Assembly (NCBI RefSeq): GCF_011799805.1
Contig: NZ_WXUB01000003.1
Coordinates: forward strand, 248,001 to 312,000
DNA from: Maribellus sediminis
Lineage (GTDB): Bacteria; Bacteroidota; Bacteroidia; Bacteroidales; Prolixibacteraceae
DNA length: 64,000 bases
Direction: 5' to 3'
The position numbers and the translations under genes are program-made. Under the pieces are notes generated by a model that saw only the letters and a list, made by a program, of their open reading frames with translations, was not told the origin of the DNA and made no database searches. Within the stretch, counting starts at the first letter, position 1, and every line of letters begins with the position of its first letter. Positions 50,442 through 58,597 of this stretch are shown here, piece after piece.

Positions 50442-51091
50442 AAACGGGTACACGAAAAATAGTATATGCGGCCGAGTTCATACTGTTGTTCTTCGGCATT
50501 CCCTTACTACTGTTTTTCGACAGCAACATCGTTCATCCCAGTGCGGTGCTGCTTCCTGTACTGGTGGGCTTAACACTGTATTTCCTGAAACAAAAGGAAT
50601 TTCGGATACGCGATCTGATCAGGCTCAATATCTCTAAAAAAATGTGGATCACCCAGGGATTTATCGTTTTGGGCATAGGTATTTTGCTTACCATTTTTGT
50701 GTGGATATTTGAACCCGGGAATTTGTTTAATCTACCGCGTGGTAACTGGAAAATCTGGATCGCCATGTTTTTCTTCTATCCCACATTTTCGGCCTATGCC
50801 CAGGAAGTTGTATTCAGGCAATTTCTGTTTATGCGCTACAAACCGCTTTTTAAAACAACAACGGCAATGGTTTTGGCTAGCGCTGTCAGTTTTAGTTTTG
50901 CGCACATTGTCTATTTCAGTGTGCTGTCGCTGGTGCTCACATTTTTTGCCGGAATTTATTTAGCACTGGTTTATCAGAAAACAAAAAGTGTACTGTTTGT
51001 TAGCATTTTACATGGCGCACTGGGCTTTTTTATTTTCACAGTTGGCCTTGGTCAACATTTTTGGCTCGATATGATGAAATGGATACAATAA
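50438..51091 (+). CDS. CPBP/ABI-type membrane protein, probably catalytically altered
   Basis: 217 residues with six to eight TM helices. The ABI (Rce1-like) core is present: AQEVVFRQFLFMRY (residues 121-134) is where the family has EExxxR, SFSFAHIVYF carries His156, and SILHGALGFFIF His192. Two catalytic positions deviate: the first Glu is Gln122 (QExxxR), and the HxxxN of the last motif reads HGALG (Gly196). The protein may be inactive or a scaffold. Coupled to the gene upstream by 4 bp overlap; the next gene follows after 24 bp. Confidence 0.75.
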   Translation: MKTGTRKIVYAAEFILLFFGIPLLLFFDSNIVHPSAVLLPVLVGLTLYFLKQKEFRIRDLIRLNISKKMWITQGFIVLGIGILLTIFVWIFEPGNLFNLPRGNWKIWIAMFFFYPTFSAYAQEVVFRQFLFMRYKPLFKTTTAMVLASAVSFSFAHIVYFSVLSLVLTFFAGIYLALVYQKTKSVLFVSILHGALGFFIFTVGLGQHFWLDMMKWIQ

Positions 51092-51115
51092 TTAACACCA
51101 AATATTTTTAAAATC

Positions 51116-52174
51116 ATGAAAACAATTGACAGAACAAAGCCGGTTTTGGTAACCGGTGCAACAGGCTATGTTGCCGGTTGGTTAGTAAAAAAACTTTTAG
51201 AAGAAGGTTTGACTGTACACGCTGCAGTTCGTAATCCCAACAACACGAAAAAACTAAAATACCTTGATGAAATAGCGGCAAAAACAAAGGGCACCATTAA
51301 ATACTTTAAAAGCAATTTGCTGGAAGAAGGTTCATATGCAGAAGCCATGAAAGGTTGTGAACTTGTTTTTCACACTGCTTCGCCATTTACGATGGAAGTG
51401 AAAGATCCACAAAAAGAACTGATCGACCCTGCAAAACTTGGTACGCGAAATGTACTTGAACAAGCCAACCGCACTCCATCGGTAAAGCGCGTGGTACTCA
51501 CCAGTAGTTGCGCAGCAATTTATGGCGACAATGCCGACTTAAAAAACACGCCAAATGGCGTTTTCACCGAGGAAATATGGAATACCAGTTCTTCATTGAA
51601 ACATCAGCCATACTCGTATTCGAAAACAATTGCCGAGCAGGAAGCCTGGCGTATCAGCAAAGAACAAAACCGCTGGGATCTGGTGGTGATTAATCCAAGT
51701 TTGGTGGTAGGACCTGCCATAAATCCCGATGCTGTTACCTCAGAAAGCTTCAACATTATCCGACAGTTTGGCAACGGTTCCATGAAAGCAGGAGCCCCGG
51801 AAATAGGGATGGGTGTTGTTGATGTCCGCGACGTTGCACTGGCTCACTTCAATGCCGGTTTTATTCCGGAAGCTTCCGGACGACACATTGTTTCCGGTCA
51901 CAATTCTTCCTTTACTGAAATGGCAGCCCAACTCAGGCCAAAATATGGCAGCGATTATCCGATCCCGAAAAAAGCCATGCTTAAATGGGTGATCTGGTTA
52001 GTAGGACCAGCAATCAATAAAGGCATCACACGTAAATACGTTACACAAAATATCGGTTTGCCCTGGAAAGCTGACAATTCAAAAAGCAAAAGGGAGTTGA
52101 AAATTGAATACCGTCCGTTACAAGATTCGCTGAACGAAATGTTTCAGCAAATGATTGACAACAAGGCCTTTTAA
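51116..52174 (+). CDS. NAD-dependent epimerase/dehydratase (dihydroflavonol reductase-like SDR)
   Basis: 352 residues. NADP loop VTGATGYVAGWLVKKLLEEG near 14-33, VFHTASPFTMEVKDPQKELIDPAKLGTRNVLEQA, VVLTSSCAAIYG, catalytic Tyr-x-x-x-Lys as YSYSKTIAEQEAW, and VVINPSLVVGPAI. This is the DFR/cinnamoyl-CoA reductase-like branch, reducing a carbonyl with NADPH. Fifth gene of the TetR-led run; a weak hairpin follows at 52178. Confidence 0.85.
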   Translation: MKTIDRTKPVLVTGATGYVAGWLVKKLLEEGLTVHAAVRNPNNTKKLKYLDEIAAKTKGTIKYFKSNLLEEGSYAEAMKGCELVFHTASPFTMEVKDPQKELIDPAKLGTRNVLEQANRTPSVKRVVLTSSCAAIYGDNADLKNTPNGVFTEEIWNTSSSLKHQPYSYSKTIAEQEAWRISKEQNRWDLVVINPSLVVGPAINPDAVTSESFNIIRQFGNGSMKAGAPEIGMGVVDVRDVALAHFNAGFIPEASGRHIVSGHNSSFTEMAAQLRPKYGSDYPIPKKAMLKWVIWLVGPAINKGITRKYVTQNIGLPWKADNSKSKRELKIEYRPLQDSLNEMFQQMIDNKAF

Positions 52175-52177
52175 TTT

Positions 52178-52206
52178 TTTGAGAACACCTTTATCTTCTT
52201 CTCAAA
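52178..52206 (+). terminator. Probable terminator of the tetR-led operon
   Basis: TTTGAGAA / TTCTCAAA, 8-bp stem with 13-nt loop, no strong T-run. Confidence 0.45.
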
Positions 52207-52242
52207 GATCTGTTCATTACTGACAAATTAATTTTTTTGTAG

Positions 52243-52250
52243 TAGATTTG
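52243..52250 (+). promoter_or_regulatory. Probable -7 element (TAGATTTG) of the transglutaminase gene
   Basis: TAnnTTTG match 30 nt before the ATG at 52281; -33 box not clear. Confidence 0.4.
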
Positions 52251-52280
52251 TGCATTATTAAAATTTTTTAATAACTCGAC

Positions 52281-53564
52281 ATGAACAGATTTTTCACATT
52301 CGCATTTTTGGTAATGGCACTGATGAGTTGCCAATCAAAATACCAAGGAGTTCCCACAGAATACCACACCTTGCTGGATTCAGCATTTGTAAAAGCAGGA
52401 GATAATGCCCCGGAACTTCAGAAGGCACTGGCAGAAAGCCCTGAAGAACAAAAGGAAGGAATGGCCTTTTTGATCAGTTACATGCCCGAGAGCGACTTAA
52501 GCAGTTTAAAAGCCGATTTCTTACTCGAAAATGTGGAATACGCTTACAAAGCGCGTGAAAAATATTCGTGGTGTGCTGCACTCCCCGATTCAATTTTCTT
52601 GAATGAAGTGCTTCCTTATGCTAATATTTCGGAGGTTCGTGACAACTGGCGCCCGGATTTTTACGAACGTTTCGCCAAGTATGTCGATGATAAGGACAAC
52701 ATGGTAGATGCTTTGATGGCTGTGGCCCGGAACATTGAAAAAGAGGTGGATGTGGCATACAACACCAAACGTTCGCGCGTCGATATCAGCCCTTTCCAGG
52801 CCATGAAAGAACACATGGCAACCTGCACCGGCCTCTCCATTTTACTGACCGATGCCTACCGTGCTGTTGGAATTCCGTCGCGACTGGCAGGAACTGCGAT
52901 GTGGACCAACTACAAAGGCAACCATACCTGGAGCGAAGTATGGATTGACGGACACTGGCATTTTATTGAATATTATCCCGACACACTTGATAAATCGTGG
53001 TTTGTTGCCGATGCCGGCAAAGCCGATCCTGAAAATATGCTGCACTGGATTTATGCCGCTTCGTACAAACCAACCGGAATGCCTTACTATGCTGCACCCG
53101 ATGGCAGTGTTAACGAAGTGGTTGATCTGAACAAATTACCCGAGGATGTGAAATCTCGTTTCGAACGCATGCAAGAAAGAGGTGGAGATAATAAACCGGA
53201 ACGCTTTGCATATGGTGTCAACGTTACTAAACGCTACATCGATCTTTACGAAGAATCGATAAAGGGCAGCAAACTAGCCGACGACGAGTGCCTGGCTAAC
53301 GTTGTTGTTTTTGACAATCCGGATACTTCAAAAAGCGAATCGCGACTCAATTGTCGCGTAGATGTTATGAACGGGGATAAAGCTGTTAACTTCGGTTACT
53401 CGCCTCGAAAAACCGACGACATGAACCAATTCCTTCAATTCAAATTAAAAAAGAACATGGAATACAGCTTTGTTGTTACCCACCCGGAACAAGGCATCAA
53501 CCAGTCGTTCACCATTCAAACCAACAACGACAGCGCACAGGACATTCAATTGATTTTAAAATAA
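52281..53564 (+). CDS. Transglutaminase-like (cysteine protease fold) lipoprotein
   Basis: 427 residues. SpII signal peptide (FLVMALMSC; Cys17). A transglutaminase-like core lies at about 170-240: Cys182 in MATCTGLSILLTDAYRAVGIPSR, His215 in NHTWSEVWIDGHWHFIEYYP and an Asp soon after. The C-terminal 150 residues appear as a beta-sandwich-like domain (DECLANVVVFDNPDTSKSES ... FVVTHPEQGINQSFTIQTNND). Probably an outer-membrane or periplasmic protease/peptidase acting on glycopeptides or cross-linked peptides. 16 bp upstream of the PNGase F-like gene, so they are cotranscribed. Confidence 0.85.
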   Translation: MNRFFTFAFLVMALMSCQSKYQGVPTEYHTLLDSAFVKAGDNAPELQKALAESPEEQKEGMAFLISYMPESDLSSLKADFLLENVEYAYKAREKYSWCAALPDSIFLNEVLPYANISEVRDNWRPDFYERFAKYVDDKDNMVDALMAVARNIEKEVDVAYNTKRSRVDISPFQAMKEHMATCTGLSILLTDAYRAVGIPSRLAGTAMWTNYKGNHTWSEVWIDGHWHFIEYYPDTLDKSWFVADAGKADPENMLHWIYAASYKPTGMPYYAAPDGSVNEVVDLNKLPEDVKSRFERMQERGGDNKPERFAYGVNVTKRYIDLYEESIKGSKLADDECLANVVVFDNPDTSKSESRLNCRVDVMNGDKAVNFGYSPRKTDDMNQFLQFKLKKNMEYSFVVTHPEQGINQSFTIQTNNDSAQDIQLILK

Positions 53565-53580
53565 TACGCATAATAATAAG

Positions 53581-55503
53581 ATGAAAAATATTGCACTACT
53601 CATCATTTCCGTGTTTGCCATCCAGGCGGCAATTGCCCAAAACAAGGTTGTAACACACAACGAATTACTGATCAATACCGATCCTTCGCAAGGCGTAAAA
53701 AGCTTTGTCGAGTGGGGTGTTTTTCCTTCACCCGACAAAGAAGTTCGCCGCGTGGTTATGAACCTTACTTTGGCCTATCCGAAAGACCGCAAAATTGCAC
53801 ACTGGGATTATATGGACCGGGTTAAAATACTCCGTCAGGGTGGTGTAAACGGTAAAAACATCAACTTCGAAATTGGAAGAATGCTTACACCTTATGGCAG
53901 TAATTTCAAAGAAGGTTGGAGTTATACCTGGAGTGTTGATGTGACAGATTTCCAGGCATTTTTACGCGATAGTGTTGAAATTGAGTACATCCATTCGGGC
54001 TACGAATCTCCGGATCTGGGCTGGGACCTCACCATCGATTTCGATATAACTTACGGGCCACAGGTAGCCGATTACATTTCGGTAAAAGAAATGTGGAACG
54101 GCAACTTTCAGTACGGAAACCCGGAAAATCCGATTGAAAAACAACTGGCAGCTATTACTGTAAAAAAATCGGACGGAGCGGCATTCGGACGCTTTCGTAT
54201 TCAACATACCGGCCACGGAATGGACCGCCCGAGTGGCTGTAGCGAATTTTGCAGCCGCTGGCGCGAACTCGTTTTTGATGGCGAGGTTGTTGATCATCGT
54301 GACATGTGGAAAGAATGTGGCGATAATCCGCTTTATCCTCAGGGAGGAACGTGGATCTTCGACCGTGGCTACTGGTGCCCCGGCGATCTGCAAATTGCCG
54401 ATGTGATTGATGTTCCGCTTACCAAAAAGAAACACACCATCGATCTGGACATGGAGCCATTCACCGCAAACAATATCCAGCAACCAAAAGAACAGATCAC
54501 CTCGTATTTCTTCGAGTTTGCTGAGCCAAATAACACCAACGATGTTCGTATCGAGGAAATTATTGCTCCGAATAACAAGGACAATTTCAACCGCTTTAAT
54601 CCAAGAGGTTTTAGCCCGATCATTCAGGTTCGGAACCTTGGCAAAGAAGAACTGACCAGTCTGGATATTGTGTATAAAACTGTTGGTTTTGCGGAAAAGC
54701 ATTATAAATGGGAAGGCAGCTTAGGTTTCTATGAAGCTGCCGTCATCACCTTACCGGGCGAAATTGATTCTAACAACGGAGTCAATGCCTTTTCGGTAAC
54801 GCTAAACAATCCAAATGGCGTTGAAGACGAGTGGGATGGCGACAACAATATGGAAGTTGAGTTCGACGGTATTCCTACAATTCCTACTGATATTGTTGTT
54901 GAACTCATGACCAACAACCGGCCAAAAGACAACTGGCTGCACCTTGTAAACAGTTCGTACGATACGCTTTATGCCAAAACTCCCGAAACACTTGACTCAG
55001 CAACAACTTACATTGACACCTTACATTTAGAGGACGGCAGTTATTTTCTGCAACTGGTTGACACTGCCGGCGACGGCCTGGAATTCTGGTTTATGGCAGA
55101 GGCCGGATACGGAAGACTGCGCCTGAAAGATACCGATGGCAACATCATCCACCTTTTTGAAAGCGATTGCGGCAATGGTCAGTTTTATGCGTTTAAAGCC
55201 GATAGCGAAGCCAAAGTAGACACAACGATTCCGTACTTCTCAGCAAACCTTTATCCACGAATGATAAAGGATTACGCGACTTTGTATACATCGACGAATA
55301 AGCCTTCTACGATTTCAATTCGCATAACAAAAGATGGCGAATATATTGAAAGCCATGAATACACCAACCTGAAGGATGCCCAAACCGGAATCGATCTCCG
55401 ACATTTGGAAGAAGGGCGTTATGTAATGGAAATTTATTTAAACAGGAAGCACCAAATGAACCGCAGGTTTAATAAGGTGCCGGAAGGCGGATTCAGGTAC
55501 TAA
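53581..55503 (+). CDS. PNGase F-like peptide-N-glycosidase domain protein
   Basis: 640 residues with signal peptide (MKNIALLIISVFAIQAAIAQ). Residues of about 30-170 match the N-domain of PNGase F (VEWGVFPSPDKEVRRVVMNLTLAYPKDRKIAHWDYMDRV), and 190-310 the C-domain with HTGHGMDRPSGCSEFCSRWREL, KECGDNPLYPQGGTWIFDRGYWCPG, including paired Cys. PNGase F removes N-glycans from Asn of glycoproteins. The remaining 300 residues hold beta-rich regions and a C-terminal 80-residue Por-secretion-like tail (LYPRMIKDYATLYTSTNKPS ... LEEGRYVMEIYL). 17 bp downstream of the transglutaminase gene; convergent with the DoxX-TIM gene (4-bp overlap). Confidence 0.85.
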   Translation: MKNIALLIISVFAIQAAIAQNKVVTHNELLINTDPSQGVKSFVEWGVFPSPDKEVRRVVMNLTLAYPKDRKIAHWDYMDRVKILRQGGVNGKNINFEIGRMLTPYGSNFKEGWSYTWSVDVTDFQAFLRDSVEIEYIHSGYESPDLGWDLTIDFDITYGPQVADYISVKEMWNGNFQYGNPENPIEKQLAAITVKKSDGAAFGRFRIQHTGHGMDRPSGCSEFCSRWRELVFDGEVVDHRDMWKECGDNPLYPQGGTWIFDRGYWCPGDLQIADVIDVPLTKKKHTIDLDMEPFTANNIQQPKEQITSYFFEFAEPNNTNDVRIEEIIAPNNKDNFNRFNPRGFSPIIQVRNLGKEELTSLDIVYKTVGFAEKHYKWEGSLGFYEAAVITLPGEIDSNNGVNAFSVTLNNPNGVEDEWDGDNNMEVEFDGIPTIPTDIVVELMTNNRPKDNWLHLVNSSYDTLYAKTPETLDSATTYIDTLHLEDGSYFLQLVDTAGDGLEFWFMAEAGYGRLRLKDTDGNIIHLFESDCGNGQFYAFKADSEAKVDTTIPYFSANLYPRMIKDYATLYTSTNKPSTISIRITKDGEYIESHEYTNLKDAQTGIDLRHLEEGRYVMEIYLNRKHQMNRRFNKVPEGGFRY

Positions 55504-57002
55504 CCAAACCATTTACGGGTGCGGCCCTGCAGTTTGTCCAATACATCGTTGGTGATGTTGGCATTCTGCACCACCTGAAAATCGAACATGCCCACACAAA
55601 TAAAGTCGGCGCCGTTGCGGAAAGCCCATTCGAAACCGTCTTCGGGTTGAATGGCACCGGCGGCCAGTACTTTAAATCCCATAACAGGAACAGTGGCTCG
55701 TTGCACAAACTCCACCGTTTTGTCGGGGAACAGGCAAAAGCAGTTGTCGTGGAATTTATTGTGATCGGCAAACTTTTTCCCGTCCACTTCAAAAGGAACG
55801 CGGTTTTCGCGTGGGTGAGCCGACCAGTAATTGTCGTGGTGCATGGTCTTCATGTAATAATCCGGAACAATGCCATTCTCTTCACAAACAATCAACGAAT
55901 CAACGGTGTGGGAAGCCAATCCAGCGGTGTAACCCTGCGTACGGATTCGGTCCAGCATTTTTTCGATTACATCGAGGCGGTTATCACGAACCAGCCAGTC
56001 GCACCAGTTCCCCTGCACCTGCACAATATCGACACCAAGATCGATTGCTTTGTCGATGTTTACAAAGTAATCTTTCTTTTCCATGTCGGGGTGCACCTGC
56101 GAAATCACCTTGATCTTGCTGCCCGTGACCTTTTTGTATTTCGCCATCAATTCGTTGGTCGGGAACCCTATATTGATAGTATTCACCCCTGTTTTTTCGA
56201 GTAGCATCAGCGTCTCAAAAATCTTGCGTTCGGTGTTGTAAGCCCTGAACAGGGAAGGCACATAATGTAGATCGCGCGAATGTGCCCAGCCACCAATCAG
56301 GTTACCGCCGGCAATTAATCTGCTGATCTCATGAGGTCCAATCTTTCCCATCGGAACAGGCTTCTTCAGTTCCTTAATATCTACACCGCCAACCTGTATG
56401 GTTGCCCCCGAAAGTGTGTCAACGCCAAATGATTTCTGATCTCGAAAAGCTCCGATTCCTAAAACTCCAAGTGCGGGAATAGCAGCCAGGTTTTTAAGCG
56501 CCTCCCTTCTCGAATTCGAAGTTTCAACATTTATAGCTCCCTCTGTATTTTCTTTTTTTGAATGAAACAAAGCGTAAACTCCCCATCCTTTTTCGGTCAC
56601 AAAAACAAAATACAAGAGCGCAAGTGCTTCCAGTAAATTTCGGTTCACGATGTACAGATTACCTTCTGTACCGCTCGCCAGTATACCACCAAAAGGCGGA
56701 TAAGCAAAATAATAAAGCAGCAATAAAACCACGCCTCCAACGGCCGATAAACGGACAAAAACGCCAAGGAACAAAGCCAGCCCGATCAGAATTAAAGCAG
56801 CAATATTCACCGGATCGATCACGTTCAGCAAGGCCTCCGAACTTCCCATCCAATGATAAAATCCGGCAAACGGTCCGGTTGAATGACTCAGGTATGATGT
56901 AGCACTCCAGTCTGCAATAAATAATTTTGAAATGCCTTCGTAAAAAAAATGCCAGCCAATGGCCATTCTGAAGACCGTGATAACAAGTTTTTTCCAGTTC
57001 AT
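55500..57002 (-). CDS. DoxX membrane domain fused to Tat-like segment and TIM-barrel domain
   Basis: 500 residues in three parts. 1-150: DoxX-like domain with about four TM helices (VFRMAIGWHFFYEGISKL, NIAALILIGLALFLGVFVRL, VVLLLLYYFAYP, LLEALALLYFVFV). 164-186: SRREALK followed by a hydrophobic stretch NLAAIPALGVLGIGAF, a twin-arginine-like motif placed internally. 200-500: a TIM-barrel-like domain recognised from MGKIGPHEISRLIAGGNLIGGWAHSRDL, TGVNTINIGFPTNELMAKYKKV, VQVQGNWCDW and MGFKVLAAGAIQPEDGFEWAF; it resembles twin-arginine exported, often aldo-keto-reductase-annotated proteins. Topology would put the barrel outside if the RR segment is used for Tat export. Convergent with the PNGase-like gene and divergent from the cysteate synthase gene. 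Confidence 0.8.
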   Translation of the reverse strand: MNWKKLVITVFRMAIGWHFFYEGISKLFIADWSATSYLSHSTGPFAGFYHWMGSSEALLNVIDPVNIAALILIGLALFLGVFVRLSAVGGVVLLLLYYFAYPPFGGILASGTEGNLYIVNRNLLEALALLYFVFVTEKGWGVYALFHSKKENTEGAINVETSNSRREALKNLAAIPALGVLGIGAFRDQKSFGVDTLSGATIQVGGVDIKELKKPVPMGKIGPHEISRLIAGGNLIGGWAHSRDLHYVPSLFRAYNTERKIFETLMLLEKTGVNTINIGFPTNELMAKYKKVTGSKIKVISQVHPDMEKKDYFVNIDKAIDLGVDIVQVQGNWCDWLVRDNRLDVIEKMLDRIRTQGYTAGLASHTVDSLIVCEENGIVPDYYMKTMHHDNYWSAHPRENRVPFEVDGKKFADHNKFHDNCFCLFPDKTVEFVQRATVPVMGFKVLAAGAIQPEDGFEWAFRNGADFICVGMFDFQVVQNANITNDVLDKLQGRTRKWFG

Positions 57003-57203
57003 GGTTTATAGGTTTTCGAATCCCGGCTTTTCTACTTGCCGAATTTCTTCATTAAAGAAAATCTATCTTCCTCATATTTAAAAGCATAGACCGCAATAAA
57101 TAATTAATCCAAATAAGCTGAATGCCCAATTTCAGAACACGCTCTTTTTGCTGAAACAGGGTGCAGAAAAATGCTGTTAGATAGCAGATTTAAAAATTTT
57201 CCC

Positions 57204-57232
57204 TTGTAATCTGCTTGCATTTTCTACTTTTG
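57204..57232 (+). promoter_or_regulatory. Two-box Bacteroidota promoter of the cysteate synthase-like gene
   Basis: TTG (57204-57206), 18-bp spacer, TACTTTTG (57225-57232), 22 nt before the ATG. Confidence 0.7.
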
Positions 57233-57254
57233 TGGTTCACAAAAACTGACAACA

Positions 57255-58547
57255 ATGATGAAAGGTTTTTCGCCCACGAAATACATTCTGAAATCGTTTA
57301 AGTCCGGAAAAGAGTTTAAGGACGAAGGTTGGACACTTGATGCTCCAGGCGAAATGGAACCGAGCCTCATCCGTGCCATCTACGATAAAAAGCAGATTGA
57401 TGTAAAAGATGACTCGTGGGGGCTTTACAAGTTTGCCGACTGGTTGCCAATAGGACGTGTTTTGGAAGGTTCGTCGGCTCCGGTAACATACAAAAGCGAA
57501 GGACTGGCGAAGGAACTTGGGCTCGAAAATCTTTGGATCACTTTTAGCGGCTACTGGCCTGAAAAAGGCACGAACATGAGTACCTGCTCCTTCAAAGAAA
57601 CCGAAGCCTATTCGGTTTGCGGAAGAATGACTCCCGAAATGGATAAAGTGCTTGTTGTGGCATCAGCCGGCAATACGTCGCGTGCTTTTGCCAAGGTTTG
57701 TTCCGAAAATAATATACCACTTTTGATTTGCGTTCCCGAAGACAATATTGGCGCTCTTTGGTTCGAGGAGCCAATTAACGACTGCGTTAAACTGATTTGC
57801 AGCAAATCGGGAAGCGACTATTTCGATGCCATTCACCTCTCGAACATTGTTGCCGGAATGGAAGGTTTTGTTGCCGAGGGCGGTGCCAAAAACGTAGCCC
57901 GCCGCGACGGGATGGCCACCACAACTTTGTCTGCCGTAACTACAATCGGACGAATTCCTGACTACTATTTCCAGGCTATTGGCAGCGGAACCGGCGCTAT
58001 TGCTGCGTGGGAAGCCAACCTCCGCCTGATTGAAGACGGACGTTTTGGTTCGAATAAAATGAAACTGATGATTTCGCAAAACCTGCCGTTCAAACCCATC
58101 CACGATGCATGGAAAGCCGACTCGCGCCACATGCTGCCATTGGATGATGACCTGGCACGCAAACAAGTGGAAGAAATCATTGCCAAAGTGCTTTCGAACC
58201 GGAAGCCGCCATACCCGATTGCCGGAGGTTTGTACGATGCCTTAAAAGATGCCGGCGGCGACGTATTGCTGGCCTCCAACGAACACGCCCACGAAGCGGC
58301 CCGAATGTTCCTCGAACTTGAAGGCAACGACATTCATCCTGCTTCGGCAATTGCAACGGCCACTTTAATTGATGCTGCCAAATCGGGCCTGGTTAAAAAG
58401 GACGACCTGATTATGCTGAATATTACAGGCGGCGGCGAAGAAAAATTCAAAACCGAAAATGAATTGTTCTACCTGAAACCTGAAATTGTATTCGACATCA
58501 ATCCAGGTGAAGACGAAGTAATTGAGCGGGTAGCCAAACTTTTCTAA
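57255..58547 (+). CDS. Cysteate synthase homologue (threonine-synthase-fold PLP enzyme)
   Basis: 430 residues, fold type II PLP enzyme. PLP Lys114 in CSFKETEAYS; phosphate/substrate loop SAGNTSRAF (137-145); GSGTGAIAAWEAN as the glycine loop; NITGGGEEKF at the end. The sequence pattern is that of the cysteate synthase family (TIGR03844), which makes L-cysteate from O-phosphoserine and sulfite. In methanogens it serves coenzyme M, and in Bacteroidota cysteate feeds sulfonolipid (capnine) synthesis; this second role is inferred. No cysteate acyltransferase lies next to it. A good promoter precedes it. Confidence 0.8.
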   Translation: MMKGFSPTKYILKSFKSGKEFKDEGWTLDAPGEMEPSLIRAIYDKKQIDVKDDSWGLYKFADWLPIGRVLEGSSAPVTYKSEGLAKELGLENLWITFSGYWPEKGTNMSTCSFKETEAYSVCGRMTPEMDKVLVVASAGNTSRAFAKVCSENNIPLLICVPEDNIGALWFEEPINDCVKLICSKSGSDYFDAIHLSNIVAGMEGFVAEGGAKNVARRDGMATTTLSAVTTIGRIPDYYFQAIGSGTGAIAAWEANLRLIEDGRFGSNKMKLMISQNLPFKPIHDAWKADSRHMLPLDDDLARKQVEEIIAKVLSNRKPPYPIAGGLYDALKDAGGDVLLASNEHAHEAARMFLELEGNDIHPASAIATATLIDAAKSGLVKKDDLIMLNITGGGEEKFKTENELFYLKPEIVFDINPGEDEVIERVAKLF

Positions 58548-58597
58548 TATTTAGCCGGTTTCGAATCGGATAAATTTACTACCAGATTGCGGGCAAT

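Noticed and set aside
53962-54702. 246-residue open frame on the minus strand
   Set aside because: Fully antisense to the PNGase F-like gene, which has clear family motifs; the antisense product shows no signal, domain or start context.
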